Translations under genes and position numbers: made by a program | Source of the DNA: Desulfarculaceae bacterium | GTDB lineage: Bacteria; Desulfobacterota; Desulfarculia; Desulfarculales; Desulfarculaceae | NCBI GenBank assembly: GCA_021737145.1 | Contig: JAIPEN010000012.1 | Location: 78,641 to 142,640 of the forward strand | Direction of reading: 5' to 3' | DNA: 64,000 nt | Notes under the pieces: generated by a model | Told to the model about the DNA's origin: nothing | Databases searched by the model: none | The model's input: only the letters and a program-made list of their open reading frames with translations | Shown: piece after piece, positions 53,735 through 62,227 of the stretch | How the letters are laid out: each line of letters begins with the position of its first letter | Position numbering within the stretch: position 1 is the stretch's first letter

Positions 53735-54262
53735 ATGGACCTGAACGAGCTGCTCAACCAAAAGATCTTTTTGGGCCAGGAGTTCCTCACCTGGCTGTGG
53801 CACCTTAGCGAGACCGAGGGCGGGGCCGAGATGCCCGAGCTCAACTGGGTGGAGGTTAGCCTGGGCGAGCGCATGGTGCTGGGCCCGGCCATGGGCGACG
53901 AGGGGGCGCGCATCACGGTGAGCGGGCACGAGGCCTCGGTGGCCGAGGCCCGCGAAGCCCTGCGCCAGGGCAAGCTGGTGGAGTCGTTGCGCCTGGGCCT
54001 GGAGATTCACGGCGAGGAGTATTGGCTCAACCTGGACGCGGCCGAGCTGGGGATCAAGAGCCTGAAGCTGCCCAGCGCGGCCCGCATGGGCGAGGACCCC
54101 GAGGGACTGGAGGGCCTGGTCCTGGAGCGGGTGGCCATGATGGAGAGCGCCCTCAAGGCCCTGGAGGGCCTGTTCAAGCGGTTCCTGGCCCAGCGCCTGG
54201 ATTCCAACGAGGGGCCCGAGCTGCGCAAGGCCCTGGCCGCCTGGGCGGCCGAGGAGGCCTAG
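53735..54262 (+). CDS. Hypothetical protein paired with rdgC
   Basis: A 175-residue soluble protein, leucine/glutamate-rich, with W-L-W-H-L near residue 20 and a helical C-terminus (M-M-E-S-A-L-K-A-L-E-G-L-F-K-R-F). I do not recognise a family. It begins 2 bp after rdgC with GGAGG 7 nt before the ATG, so it is cotranslated and probably works with RdgC. Confidence 0.72.
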   Translation: MDLNELLNQKIFLGQEFLTWLWHLSETEGGAEMPELNWVEVSLGERMVLGPAMGDEGARITVSGHEASVAEAREALRQGKLVESLRLGLEIHGEEYWLNLDAAELGIKSLKLPSAARMGEDPEGLEGLVLERVAMMESALKALEGLFKRFLAQRLDSNEGPELRKALAAWAAEEA

Positions 54263-54693
54263 CCTTTCAGGGCGGTGGCGTGGGCCTCGCGGGCCCGCTC
54301 TAGGCAGTAGGCGCCCATGTCCGGGTCGTCGCCTTCCACGTCGAAGCAGTAGCCGTCCCCGCCGTACATGCCGTCCGGGATCAGATTACCCATCTCGTCG
54401 GGGTCGTTGATCTCGTCCCCGAAAAAGCACACCGAGAGCATCAGCTCGTCCTCGCCCAGGGGCACCACGTCGGCCATGACGAACAAGGGCCGCTCCCTGC
54501 CGGCCGGACGCTCGGCAATATCCCAGCGCAGGCTGTAGCTCACCCCGGGACGGGGTAAAAAGCTCTCGCTGGTCCCCTTCAGCTCCCGCACTCCTTGGCA
54601 AAAGGTCAGAAAAATTTTCTTCAGGTCCGCCTGGCCGGCGGGCCATTCAGCCAAAAACTGCTCCAAGGTCATGTCGCTGCCTGTCTCGCTCAT
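54259..54693 (-). CDS. Hypothetical 144-residue protein
   Basis: Acidic soluble protein; contains F-L-T-F-C-Q-G-V-R-E-L-K-G, S-L-R-W-D-I-A-E-R and F-F-G-D-E-I-N-D-P-D-E-M-G. No family recognised. ATG 54693 opens the conserved-looking part; a longer frame from 54735 has no better site. Its stop overlaps the stop of the rdgC partner by 3 bp on the opposite strand. Confidence 0.65.
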   Translation of the reverse strand: MSETGSDMTLEQFLAEWPAGQADLKKIFLTFCQGVRELKGTSESFLPRPGVSYSLRWDIAERPAGRERPLFVMADVVPLGEDELMLSVCFFGDEINDPDEMGNLIPDGMYGGDGYCFDVEGDDPDMGAYCLERAREAHATALKG

Positions 54694-54803
54694 GTGGCTC
54701 GCCCCTGGCGTGGGTTCGGATGATGAGGGACACATAGCACAAAGCGGACCGCCTGGCCAGAAAAAGACCTACATTTTTTAGGGAATAGCCGCCCGGCCCG
54801 GGC

Positions 54804-55145
54804 TCAATCTTCCAGATTCCACAGATGCGGGCTGGTGCTGGTCACCTTGCGCAGGGAGTGCTCGGTGCGCCGCAGGTGGGTAAGGCTGCGGATGATCAGG
54901 CTCACGCCCAGGCCGATGAGCCCCAGGCACACCACGAACAGGGGCACCAGATAACCGAGGTTGTCCCAGAAATGATAGAGCCGCGAGGTGACGATGAGCA
55001 GGGAGATGATGCCCATGGGCACCGCCAGCACGGCCAGGCCGGTGCGCACCGCGGCCAGTTGGGTGCGCTTCTGGGCCAGGAGGAACTGGGCCTCGTTGAT
55101 GAGGATGCCTTCCGGCTCGGGCGGGGCGGGTGGTGTCTCGGGCAA
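54804..55145 (-). CDS. Small two-helix membrane protein
   Basis: A 113-residue protein: proline-rich N-terminus, then hydrophobic segments at about 35-55 and 68-88, separated by a short loop, with basic C-terminus. Starts at TTG 55145 with AGGAG 6 nt upstream. Family unknown; the two-helix hairpin pattern resembles YidH/DUF202-type proteins. Confidence 0.6.
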   Translation of the reverse strand: MPETPPAPPEPEGILINEAQFLLAQKRTQLAAVRTGLAVLAVPMGIISLLIVTSRLYHFWDNLGYLVPLFVVCLGLIGLGVSLIIRSLTHLRRTEHSLRKVTSTSPHLWNLED

Positions 55146-55177
55146 GGGAGGCTCCTAATAGCGGCTGCTGGCCGGGG

Positions 55178-55780
55178 TCAGGCCAGGATCCGGCGGCGCC
55201 GCCAGCCCCACAGCCCGGCCAGCCCGCCAGCCACCAGCAGCAAGGTGGCCGGCTCCGGGGTGCTGGCCGAAGAGCCGGCCTTGTCAAAGAACACCGTGTT
55301 GATCTGGAGGTTGGCATCGCGCACCTTGCCGCCGCTTTTGCTGTATGCGTCGTTGAGCCAGGTGAAGCGAATGGTGTAGAGGCCGTCGGAGAATATCTCG
55401 GCGGTCTGTTGGCCGATGTAGGCGGTGTCGTCGCTGGCCGGGATGCTCATGGTCTGGCCGGTGATGGAGTCGCGCACGTGAAAGGCGCTGTACCAGTTGG
55501 TGCCCAAATAACCCCGGTTGATGACCTCCAGGCCGTAGGTCCACTCCCCGGCGGTGAGGTACACCTCGTATTCCACCCACCCGGCCCAGGGCGAGTAGGT
55601 GGCCCCGCCGGCCAGGTCGGTCCAGCCCTTGCCCGAAGAGCCCCAGGCGCTGTAGGCCGAGCCCTCCAAAATCAGGTCGGCCGAGTCGTAGTTGTCGGCC
55701 CACACCGGGGCGGCCAGCCCCAAAACTAGACTCAGGGCCAGGGCCCAGACCAGGAGGTTATGTTTCATCAACAGCCGCAT
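55178..55780 (-). CDS. PEP-CTERM sorted exported protein
   Basis: A 200-residue protein with an N-terminal signal peptide (about 5-29, V-W-A) and a C-terminal PEP-CTERM signal: S-T-P-E-P-A-T, then a hydrophobic helix and W-R-R-R-R. PEP-CTERM proteins are processed by an exosortase, which is not in this window. The mature part is Tyr/Trp/Gly-rich and beta-like with no named domain. Start at 55780 or, four codons in, at 55768. Confidence 0.88.
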   Translation of the reverse strand: MRLLMKHNLLVWALALSLVLGLAAPVWADNYDSADLILEGSAYSAWGSSGKGWTDLAGGATYSPWAGWVEYEVYLTAGEWTYGLEVINRGYLGTNWYSAFHVRDSITGQTMSIPASDDTAYIGQQTAEIFSDGLYTIRFTWLNDAYSKSGGKVRDANLQINTVFFDKAGSSASTPEPATLLLVAGGLAGLWGWRRRRILA

Positions 55781-56085
55781 CCGCTTGGTTCACCTACATA
55801 AAGTCAAGCTTAATTGTAAGGTAATCCCCCGGAGCCGCCAAGGGGTTTTTAGAGGGGCGCAGGAAGGACAAGGCAGGGAAAAGGCAACGAATACAATTGC
55901 TGAACCAAAGAGAAACAAGACATGCCCCCATGGACGGCCGCACTCGGCTCGGCCGTAATGGGCGGGCTGTGGCCGCCCTGGGCCAGGCTGCACGGCACGG
56001 GATTGTCCCATCCGCCACACCACCCGCTCTCTGCATTCCCCTTTTCCCAACCTCCTTTTTCTTTTTTTCCCCTCCCCTGCCCCAC
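55781..56085. other. Intergenic region between the PEP-CTERM gene and tRNA-Ala
   Basis: About 300 bp. Besides the promoter at 55813-55841 it contains pyrimidine-rich tracts near 56041-56080. Open frames on both strands are short and lack start signals, so I find no further gene. Confidence 0.4.
55813..55841 (-). promoter_or_regulatory. Promoter for the PEP-CTERM gene
   Basis: Minus strand TTGGCG (55836-55841), 17-nt spacer, TACAAT (55813-55818), about 32 bp before the start codon. Confidence 0.55.
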
Positions 56086-56114
56086 GAAAAAAGGAAGGCC
56101 GCGAACGGCCTTCC
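56086..56114 (-). terminator. Terminator after tRNA-Ala
   Basis: Arms GGAAGGCC (56093-56100) and GGCCTTCC (56107-56114); on the minus strand followed by a TTTTTT run. Lies 18 bp beyond the tRNA 3' end. Confidence 0.8.
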
Positions 56115-56132
56115 CTGGAAACTTGCGTATTT

Positions 56133-56208
56133 TGGTGGAGCTGAAGGGACTCGAACCCTCGACTTCCACGTTGCGAACGTGGCGCTCTCCCAACTGAGCT
56201 ACAGCCCC
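56133..56208 (-). tRNA. tRNA-Ala (CGC anticodon)
   Basis: 76-nt cloverleaf including encoded CCA. Acceptor GGGGCTG/CAGCTCC has the G3-U70 wobble that identifies tRNA-Ala; anticodon arm CCACG-TTCGCAA-CGTGG gives CGC (56173-56175), reading GCG codons, frequent in a high-GC genome. Confidence 0.96.
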
Positions 56209-56249
56209 ACACATACCGGCCCGGTTTTTCCCCGGGCCAGCGTGACGGG

Positions 56250-56278
56250 AATATACCGGCGGCTTGGCTCAAAGTCAA
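56250..56278 (-). promoter_or_regulatory. Promoter for tRNA-Ala
   Basis: Minus strand TTGACT (56273-56278), 17-nt spacer, TATATT (56250-56255). The leader contains a hairpin GGCCCGG/CCGGGCC (56218-56238) before the mature 5' end. Confidence 0.65.
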
Positions 56279-56357
56279 CCAAGGCCTGTCATATCCCGCG
56301 CTTGCTAACAATATACCAGCCCTCACCTAATCGGCACACGCCCGCCTTGCTAGCCTC

Positions 56358-56386
56358 TCGACAGCCAAGCCACAGCGTGCTAGCAT
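56358..56386 (+). promoter_or_regulatory. Candidate promoter for hisB
   Basis: TCGACA (56358-56363), 17-nt spacer, TAGCAT (56381-56386), about 75 bp before the hisB start. Confidence 0.45.
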
Positions 56387-56462
56387 CTCAGGCAAAACGG
56401 GCCTCGCGGGGCCCGGGGCGGTGGGGTGTGCCCGCCGCCGTTAGCCTATTGAGGAATTTGGC

Positions 56463-57050
56463 ATGAGCCGCCGAGCGGAAATAGAGCGCAAAACCAAGGA
56501 GACTTCGGTGAGCCTGGCCCTGGAGCTGGACGGCACCGGCCAGAACGAGATCTCCACCGGGGTGGGCTTTTTCGACCACATGCTCACCCATGTGGCCTTT
56601 CACGGCTACTTCGACCTGAAGCTCAAGGCCCGGGGCGACCTGGAAGTGGACCCCCACCACACGGTGGAGGACGTGGGCATCTGCCTGGGCCAGGCGATGA
56701 GCCAGGCCCTGGGCGAGCGCACCGGCCTGGTGCGCTACGGCTCGGCCTTCGTGCCCATGGACGAGTCCCTGGCCCAGGTGGTGGTGGATCTGTCCAACCG
56801 CCCCCTGTACAAGGGCGTTTATCAGCGCTGCCCCGGCACGGTGGGCGGCTTCGACGGCCAGTTGGCCGAGGAATTTTGGCGGGCCCTGGCCCTCAACGCC
56901 GGCCTGACCCTGCACGTGCGCCTTATTTACGGCGACAATGATCACCACATGCTGGAGGCCGCCTTCAAGGCTCTGGGACGGGCCTTGGACCAGGCCACCG
57001 CCAGGGAGGACCGCGGGCGCGGCTCTTCCTCTACCAAGGGGGTGTTATGA
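56463..57050 (+). CDS. hisB: Imidazoleglycerol-phosphate dehydratase
   Basis: Sixth step of histidine synthesis. The 195-residue single-function enzyme shows the duplicated metal motifs: F-F-D-H-M-L-T-H near residue 36 and D-P-H-H-T-V-E-D near 63, then D-E-S-L-A near 100 and N-D-H-H-M-L-E-A near 158, and C-terminal S-T-K-G-V-L. No fused phosphatase. The lipoprotein gene overlaps its stop (ATGA). Confidence 0.97.
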   Translation: MSRRAEIERKTKETSVSLALELDGTGQNEISTGVGFFDHMLTHVAFHGYFDLKLKARGDLEVDPHHTVEDVGICLGQAMSQALGERTGLVRYGSAFVPMDESLAQVVVDLSNRPLYKGVYQRCPGTVGGFDGQLAEEFWRALALNAGLTLHVRLIYGDNDHHMLEAAFKALGRALDQATAREDRGRGSSSTKGVL

Positions 57051-57751
57051 AAGCGCGGAGTATAGTTTCCCTGCTGGCGGCCATGGCCATGCTGGCCGTT
57101 TTGGCCCTGGGGCTGGGCTGCGCGCCCCCGCCGGACAAGACCCTGAACCGGGACCTGGCCTGGACGCCCAACAAGATCGCGGTGCTGCCTTATCACAAGG
57201 TGCTGCCCGACAAGGAGACCGGCCCCACCGTGTCCTGCCCCCTGACCGGCTCGATGTTCACCTGCGGCCAGATAGTGCTCACCGCCGAGAACACCCTCAA
57301 CGAGCAGCTCAACGAGCAGCTCAAGAAGGTGAGCAAGGTGCCCTTTGTGCCTTATCCCCAGGCCGGGCTGGTCTACAGCCTGGTGGCCGGGCGCAGCCTC
57401 ACCGACACGGCGCGCCAGGAGATCGTGGCCACCGGCAAGGAGCTGAAGGTGGACTTGGTGCTGGTGGGATTCGTCTACCGCTACCGCCAGCGGGTGGGCG
57501 ACGCCTACGGGGCCGAGAAGCCGGCTTCGGTGGCCTTTGACCTTTCCGCGGTGCGGGTGCGCGACGGTTCGGTGATCTGGAAGAACTCCTTTGACCAGAC
57601 CCAGAAATCGCTCTCCTCGGACCTGCTTAATCTGGGGCAATACATGAAGCACGGCCTGCGCTGGCTCACCGCCGAGCAGCTCTCGGGCATCGGGATGGCC
57701 CAGATCATGGAGGGCTTCCCCTGGCGCAAAGCTCCGGCCAAGTCGGAGTAG
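57047..57751 (+). CDS. Putative lipoprotein between hisB and hisA
   Basis: A 234-residue exported protein with a lipoprotein signal: hydrophobic segment then L-G-L-G-C with Cys25. The mature part starts C-A-P-P-P-D and has the fold pattern of proteins related to penicillin-binding-protein activators or GNA1162-like lipoproteins (I-A-V-L-P-Y, V-D-L-V-L-V-G-F-V-Y-R). No enzyme motif. It is coupled to hisB by a 4-bp overlap and hisA starts 4 bp after it, an odd insertion in a his operon. Confidence 0.78.
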   Translation: MKARSIVSLLAAMAMLAVLALGLGCAPPPDKTLNRDLAWTPNKIAVLPYHKVLPDKETGPTVSCPLTGSMFTCGQIVLTAENTLNEQLNEQLKKVSKVPFVPYPQAGLVYSLVAGRSLTDTARQEIVATGKELKVDLVLVGFVYRYRQRVGDAYGAEKPASVAFDLSAVRVRDGSVIWKNSFDQTQKSLSSDLLNLGQYMKHGLRWLTAEQLSGIGMAQIMEGFPWRKAPAKSE

Positions 57752-57755
57752 TCCC

Positions 57756-58484
57756 TTGGAGACCATACCTGCCGTAGACCTCAAGGGCGGCCGCTGCGTG
57801 CGCTTGCAGCAGGGCCGCATGGACAAGGAAACCGTGTTCAGCCACGACCCGGTGGCCATGGCCCGCCACTGGGAGGAGCAAGGCGCCCGGCGCCTGCACG
57901 TGGTGGACCTGGACGGCGCGGTGGAAGGCCGCCCGGCCAACGCCGCGGTGATCGAGCGCATCTGCGCGAGCCTGAGCATCCCGGTGCAACTGGGCGGCGG
58001 GGTGCGCGACCTGGAGGGCCTCAAAAAGGCCCTGGAGCTGGGGGTGGACCGGGTTATCCTGGGCACCCTGGCCGCCCGGGAGCCCTACACCGCCATGCAG
58101 GCGGCCGAGATGTTCCCCGGCCGGGTGGTCATCGGCATCGACGCCCGCGACGGCATGGTGGCGGTGCAGGGCTGGACCGAGGACATGGGCCTGCACTTCC
58201 TGGAGGCGGCCAAGCCCTTCGACCGGCCCGAGGTGGCGGCCATCGTGTTCACCGACATCTCCCGCGACGGCATGCACTCCGGACCCAACCTGGAGAGCAC
58301 CGCCCAGCTTTGCGAGGCGGTGTCGGTGCCGGTGATCGCCGCGGGCGGCGTGCACGACCTGGACGACGTGCGCCGCCTCATGGAGCTGGCCCCCCGGGGC
58401 CTGGCCGGGTTCATCACCGGGCAGGCCATTTACGAGGGCACCCTGGACTTGGCCGAGGCCTTGGCCCTGGCCGACCCGGCCTGA
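57756..58484 (+). CDS. hisA: Phosphoribosylformimino-5-aminoimidazole carboxamide ribotide isomerase
   Basis: Amadori isomerase of histidine synthesis, 242 residues. Catalytic Asp motifs I-P-A-V-D-L-K-G-G-R-C-V-R-L near the N-terminus and F-T-D-I-S-R-D-G near 170; Q-L-G-G-G-V-R and A-A-G-G-V phosphate motifs. Initiates at TTG 57756 with GGAG 8 nt upstream; no alternative start restores the N-terminus. Confidence 0.96.
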   Translation: METIPAVDLKGGRCVRLQQGRMDKETVFSHDPVAMARHWEEQGARRLHVVDLDGAVEGRPANAAVIERICASLSIPVQLGGGVRDLEGLKKALELGVDRVILGTLAAREPYTAMQAAEMFPGRVVIGIDARDGMVAVQGWTEDMGLHFLEAAKPFDRPEVAAIVFTDISRDGMHSGPNLESTAQLCEAVSVPVIAAGGVHDLDDVRRLMELAPRGLAGFITGQAIYEGTLDLAEALALADPA

Positions 58485-58585
58485 GCCCGGCCCCGCCGCG
58501 AGACCGAGACCAAACAGCAAAGCCCATGCGGGCCGGCCCTTCCCCGGCCGGAGTGCAAGCAGACAAACCAGCGCAGGAAGGTCAC

Positions 58586-59362
58586 GTGAAGCCTCTCCAG
58601 CCAGCATCCCCGGACCAGGGCGAATCCCCCGCTAAAAAACCGGGCGGCTCGCGCACCGGCCTGACTCTGAGCATCCTGGCCCTGGTGGCCGTGGCCGTAT
58701 TGGTGGTGGTGTTCTGGCAGCCGGTGATGAACTACACCTGGCGGCTGTGGGAGCTGCTGCAGGACAAGGAAGCCTTCCGGGCCCGCATCGAGGCCTACGG
58801 GGCCTGGGCTCCGGCGGTGTTCATCATCTTCCAGATATTCCAGGTGCTGGTCTCGCCCATTCCCGGCGAACTGGTGGGCGCGGCCGGGGGCTATGTCTTC
58901 GGCTGGCTGCCCTCGCTGATCTACTCCACCATCGGGCTGTCGGTCGGGTCCTGGATCAACTTCTTCGCCGCCCGCCTGCTGGGCCAGGGCCTGGTGGAGC
59001 GGATGATCCCGCCCAAGTTCCTGGCCAAGATCTCTTACCTCATGGAGCGCCAGGGGGTCATCGCCAGCTTCATCTTTTTCATCATCCCCGGCTTTCCCAA
59101 GGACTACTTCTGCTTCGCCCTGGGCCTGTCGCCCATAAGCTGGCGCATCTTCCTGGTGATCAGCTCCATCGGGCGCATTCCGGGCACCTTGATGCTCTCT
59201 TTGCAGGGCTCGGCCATTTACAACGAGAACTACTGGAGCTTTATCGTCCTGGGAATTTTGAGCGTGGCCTTCATCGTGCCGGTGTGGCTGTGGCGCGAGC
59301 GCATCTACCAGTTGCTCTATCGTCTGGAAAAGGACCGGGGGCCCCTGGACGAGGAGGAGTGA
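58586..59362 (+). CDS. TVP38/TMEM64 family membrane protein
   Basis: A 258-residue DedA-superfamily inner-membrane protein. The VTT-domain signature is clear: F-Q-V-L-V-S-P-I-P-G-E-L-V-G-A-A-G-G-Y near residue 88, and R-x-G-V-I-A-S-F near 150, then I-P-G-F-P-K-D-Y near 160. Relatives are lipid scramblases or flippases. The N-terminal 30 residues are a Pro/Gln-rich tail. GTG 58586 with AGGAAGG upstream is preferred to an ATG 20 codons earlier that lacks a ribosome-binding site. Confidence 0.85.
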   Translation: MKPLQPASPDQGESPAKKPGGSRTGLTLSILALVAVAVLVVVFWQPVMNYTWRLWELLQDKEAFRARIEAYGAWAPAVFIIFQIFQVLVSPIPGELVGAAGGYVFGWLPSLIYSTIGLSVGSWINFFAARLLGQGLVERMIPPKFLAKISYLMERQGVIASFIFFIIPGFPKDYFCFALGLSPISWRIFLVISSIGRIPGTLMLSLQGSAIYNENYWSFIVLGILSVAFIVPVWLWRERIYQLLYRLEKDRGPLDEEE

Positions 59363-59367
59363 TTGGG

Positions 59368-59610
59368 TTAGCTACGCACCGCCAGGGGCATGAACAGCAC
59401 CTGGCCCGGGCCTTCGCCCCCGGCCCGCTCCGGGCCGTGCCACAGGGAGCAGGGCCGGCAGGTGAAAGAGGGCCAGCGCCGGCGGACCACCACCTCCAGG
59501 CACACGCCGTAAAGCCCGCAGGTCATGTTGCGGTGTTCGCGGACCTGCTCGAAGGAAAGCGGCCGGTCCCAATAGGCCGGACCATGGGGCCTGTGATCGC
59601 GCTGGCGCAT
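59368..59610 (-). CDS. Small cysteine-containing protein
   Basis: An 80-residue protein with two cysteine pairs, C-G-L-Y-G-V-C and C-R-P-C, suggesting metal binding. The core E-H-R-N-M-T-C and F-T-C-R-P-C resembles small proteins I recall from other sulfate reducers, but I cannot name a family. ATG 59610 is taken; the ribosome-binding site is weak. Converges with the TVP38 gene, 5 bp between stops. Confidence 0.5.
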   Translation of the reverse strand: MRQRDHRPHGPAYWDRPLSFEQVREHRNMTCGLYGVCLEVVVRRRWPSFTCRPCSLWHGPERAGGEGPGQVLFMPLAVRS

Positions 59611-59727
59611 GAGCGAAGCTGCCTTTGCTAACCGGTTTGAGTGAGGCAAATTTAGCACAAGCGCCCCCCTCAAGCCAACCCCACGGAGCCCTTGCTACCG
59701 GGGCCCGGGAGCGATATTCTTATTAGA

Positions 59728-60468
59728 ATGGATCGAATATTCGAAGCGGCCGAGGCCAAGTCCTACGAGCGCTGGCTGGAAAGCGGGCCAGGGCGGGACT
59801 ACCTGAGCCTGAGCACCTCCCTGCTGGACCGGGCCCTGGACTTCCGCCCGGGCTGGCGGGTTCTGGACGTGGGCTGCGGCCTGGGGGTGCATCTGAAGCA
59901 CCTGGCCGAGCGCGGGGCCCTGGTCTGGGGCCTGGAGGCCGGTCCGGTGGCCGCGCGCATGGCCGCTGGGCGCCTGGGCCCCAAGGCCGAGGTGGAGGTG
60001 GGCGACGCCCACGATCTGCCCTACGAGGACAACAGCTTCGACGCGGTGATATTGGTAAACACCCTGGAGTTCACCGAACGCCGGGCCCAGGTGGTGGCCG
60101 AGGCGGCCCGGGTGGCGTCCAGCCGCCTGTGCATGATCTCGCTCAACCCCTTGTCTCCCGCGCCCTGGCTGGCCCGCCTGCCCGGCTCCGAGCATCCCTT
60201 CGCGGGCGGCGCCCTGCTGCCGCCCTGGTCCCTGTTCCGTCTGGTGCGCGAGGTGCTGGGCCCGGTGCCCCGCTCCTGGGCGGCCAGCGGCCCCTGGCCG
60301 GGCTCGGTGCTGCGCCATTGGCCCCTGGGGCGGCTGTTCGCGGTGTGCGCGGCGGTCACTCCCATCTACCGCACCCGCCCCCTTACCGTGAGCACCGCTC
60401 CCTCGGGGCGGCCGGCCCAACCGGTGGCCGGACACGGGCGGGTCAGTTTCCTGCACCGGATTAAGTAA
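59728..60468 (+). CDS. SAM-dependent methyltransferase
   Basis: A 246-residue class I methyltransferase. SAM motif I reads L-D-V-G-C-G-L-G-V near residue 50, motif II has the acidic L-E-A at the end of strand 2, and D-A-H-D-L-P-Y near 95 then F-D-A-V-I-L-V-N-T-L-E-F. Substrate unknown. ATG 59728 follows a short A/T-rich stretch; the next gene starts 7 bp after its stop. Confidence 0.85.
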   Translation: MDRIFEAAEAKSYERWLESGPGRDYLSLSTSLLDRALDFRPGWRVLDVGCGLGVHLKHLAERGALVWGLEAGPVAARMAAGRLGPKAEVEVGDAHDLPYEDNSFDAVILVNTLEFTERRAQVVAEAARVASSRLCMISLNPLSPAPWLARLPGSEHPFAGGALLPPWSLFRLVREVLGPVPRSWAASGPWPGSVLRHWPLGRLFAVCAAVTPIYRTRPLTVSTAPSGRPAQPVAGHGRVSFLHRIK

Positions 60469-60475
60469 GGACATC

Positions 60476-61132
60476 ATGACCCCGGACACCGCAGGCGCCT
60501 TTGAGCTAAACCCCATGCCGCCGGTTCCCCCCCGGGACCAGGTGGACGCCCTGGTGGCCGCTTCCTCCCGCACCCACGGCCATCTCTGCCCGGGCCAGGT
60601 GATCGGGGTGCGCATGGCCATCCTGGGCCTGGGCCTGCTGGGCTATCCCTGCCCCCTCACCTACCCGGAGATCAAGAACATCGTGGGCGTGGTGGAGATT
60701 GAGCGCTGCCTGGCCGACGCGGTGGCCACGGCCAGCGGCCTGCGATTCGGGCGGGGCTCCCTGAAGCTGGTGAACCTGGGCCTGCTGGCGGCCAGCTTCG
60801 GCGAGATCGCCAGCGGCCGGGGGGTGCGGGTGCGCAGCCGGGACCAGGCCCGCGCCCTGGCCCGGGAATACGCCCCCGGCGCGGCCAACGACCACCAGGC
60901 CCAGACCGAGGCCTACACCATAATGCCCGACGCGGAGCTGTTCGAGGTGAGCCGGGTGGAGCTTCGCCTGCCGCCCAACGAGATGCCCGGGGTGCGGCCG
61001 GAAAAGGTGCCCTGCGCCCAGTGCGGCGTGCTGGTGCGCTCCGGCCAGGCCCGTGGGCGCGACGGAAAAAATCTGTGCCCGGTGTGCGCCGGGGACGCTT
61101 ATTTCACCAAGCAAGAGATGGTGGAGCTGTGA
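60476..61132 (+). CDS. FmdE-like (formylmethanofuran dehydrogenase subunit E family) protein
   Basis: A 218-residue protein with the FmdE N-terminal domain: H-G-H-L-C-P-G-Q near residue 35 (Cys and His ligands), G-V-V-E-I-E-R-C-L-A-D-A-V near 77 and a C-terminal zinc ribbon C-A-Q-C near 180 with C-P-V-C near 203. In bacteria these occur beside molybdenum enzymes and cofactor genes rather than with methanofuran. The next gene, MoeA-like, overlaps its stop (ATGA), supporting a molybdenum-related function. Confidence 0.85.
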   Translation: MTPDTAGAFELNPMPPVPPRDQVDALVAASSRTHGHLCPGQVIGVRMAILGLGLLGYPCPLTYPEIKNIVGVVEIERCLADAVATASGLRFGRGSLKLVNLGLLAASFGEIASGRGVRVRSRDQARALAREYAPGAANDHQAQTEAYTIMPDAELFEVSRVELRLPPNEMPGVRPEKVPCAQCGVLVRSGQARGRDGKNLCPVCAGDAYFTKQEMVEL

Positions 61133-62217
61133 TGGAATTCGACTGCGGCGACCAATGCGCCGCCGGGCCGGTGGGGCGGCTGGTCAACCTTGACCAGGCC
61201 GTGGGCCTGGTGTTGGCCCACGACATGACCGAGATCATCCCCGGCCAGAGCAAGGCCCCGGCCTTCAAAAAGGGCCACGTGGTGCGCCCCGAGGACCTGG
61301 AGCGCCTGGCCCGCATGGGCAAGCGGCATCTGTACGTGCTGGACATCGCCCCGGATCAGATGCACGAGAACGAGGCGGCCGAGGTGCTGGCCCAGGCCCT
61401 GTCCGGGCCGGGCATCGAAAAGAAAGGCCCGCCCTCGGAAGGCAAGATAGTGCTCATCGCGGCCCACGACGGCCTGTTCCAACTGGACCCGGAGCGCCTG
61501 ACCAGCTTCAACCTGGGCGGCCAGGTGATGTGCGCCACCATCCACCGCCACTCGGTGGTCAACAAAGGCCAGGAGCTGGCCGGCACCAGAGCCATCCCCC
61601 TGGTGGTGGAGCGCCAGGCGGTGGAAGAGGCCGCGGCCCTGGCCGCCGAGGACGGGGGCCTGCTCAAGGTCCTGGCCTTCCGGCCGCTCCAGGCCGGAGT
61701 GGTGGTCACCGGCAACGAGGTGGCCCACGGCCTCATCGAGGACCGCTTCGCGCCCATCGTCACCCACAAACTCGAGGCCCTGGGCGCCGGGGTCATGGGG
61801 GTGGAGGTGGCCCCGGACGACAAGGCCGCGGTCACCGGAGCCATCAAGAGCCTGCTCCGGCGGGGGGCCGAGATCATCATCACCACCGCGGGCATGAGCG
61901 TGGACCCGGACGACGTGACCCGCATGGCCATCGCCGACGCCGGGGGCAAGAACCTGCTCTACGGCGCCCCGGTGCTGCCCGGAGCCATGTTCCTGGTGGG
62001 CGACCTGGATGGCCAGGCGGGCGACGTGCCCATCCTGGGAGTGCCGGCCTGCGCCCTGTTCCACCCCACCACCATCCTGGACCTGATCCTGCCTCGGGTG
62101 CTCACCGGAGAGCGCTTCACCCGGGCGAGCATCGCCGCCCTGGCCCATGGCGGCTTCTGCCAAAACTGCGCCGACGGCTGCCGCTTCCCGGTTTGCGGCT
62201 TCGGGCGGGGCAACTAG
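61132..62217 (+). CDS. MoeA/MogA-like molybdopterin-binding protein
   Basis: A 361-residue protein with a molybdopterin-binding (MoCF) domain at about 175-330: G-V-V-V-T-G-N-E-V near 187 and I-I-T-T-A-G-M-S-V-D-P-D-D near 245 (usually T-T-G-G-x-S-x-G-x-x-D). Ahead of it is a region like the MoeA N-terminal part. It ends with a cysteine cluster C-Q-N-C-A-D-G-C-R-F-P-V-C, absent from standard MoeA. GGAG lies 5 nt upstream of the overlapping ATG. Confidence 0.85.
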   Translation: MEFDCGDQCAAGPVGRLVNLDQAVGLVLAHDMTEIIPGQSKAPAFKKGHVVRPEDLERLARMGKRHLYVLDIAPDQMHENEAAEVLAQALSGPGIEKKGPPSEGKIVLIAAHDGLFQLDPERLTSFNLGGQVMCATIHRHSVVNKGQELAGTRAIPLVVERQAVEEAAALAAEDGGLLKVLAFRPLQAGVVVTGNEVAHGLIEDRFAPIVTHKLEALGAGVMGVEVAPDDKAAVTGAIKSLLRRGAEIIITTAGMSVDPDDVTRMAIADAGGKNLLYGAPVLPGAMFLVGDLDGQAGDVPILGVPACALFHPTTILDLILPRVLTGERFTRASIAALAHGGFCQNCADGCRFPVCGFGRGN

Positions 62218-62227
62218 GGGCTCCGCC

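Noticed and set aside
55849..56326. Open frames running through the tRNA-Ala gene
   Set aside because: They contain the tRNA and its terminator and have no coding bias.
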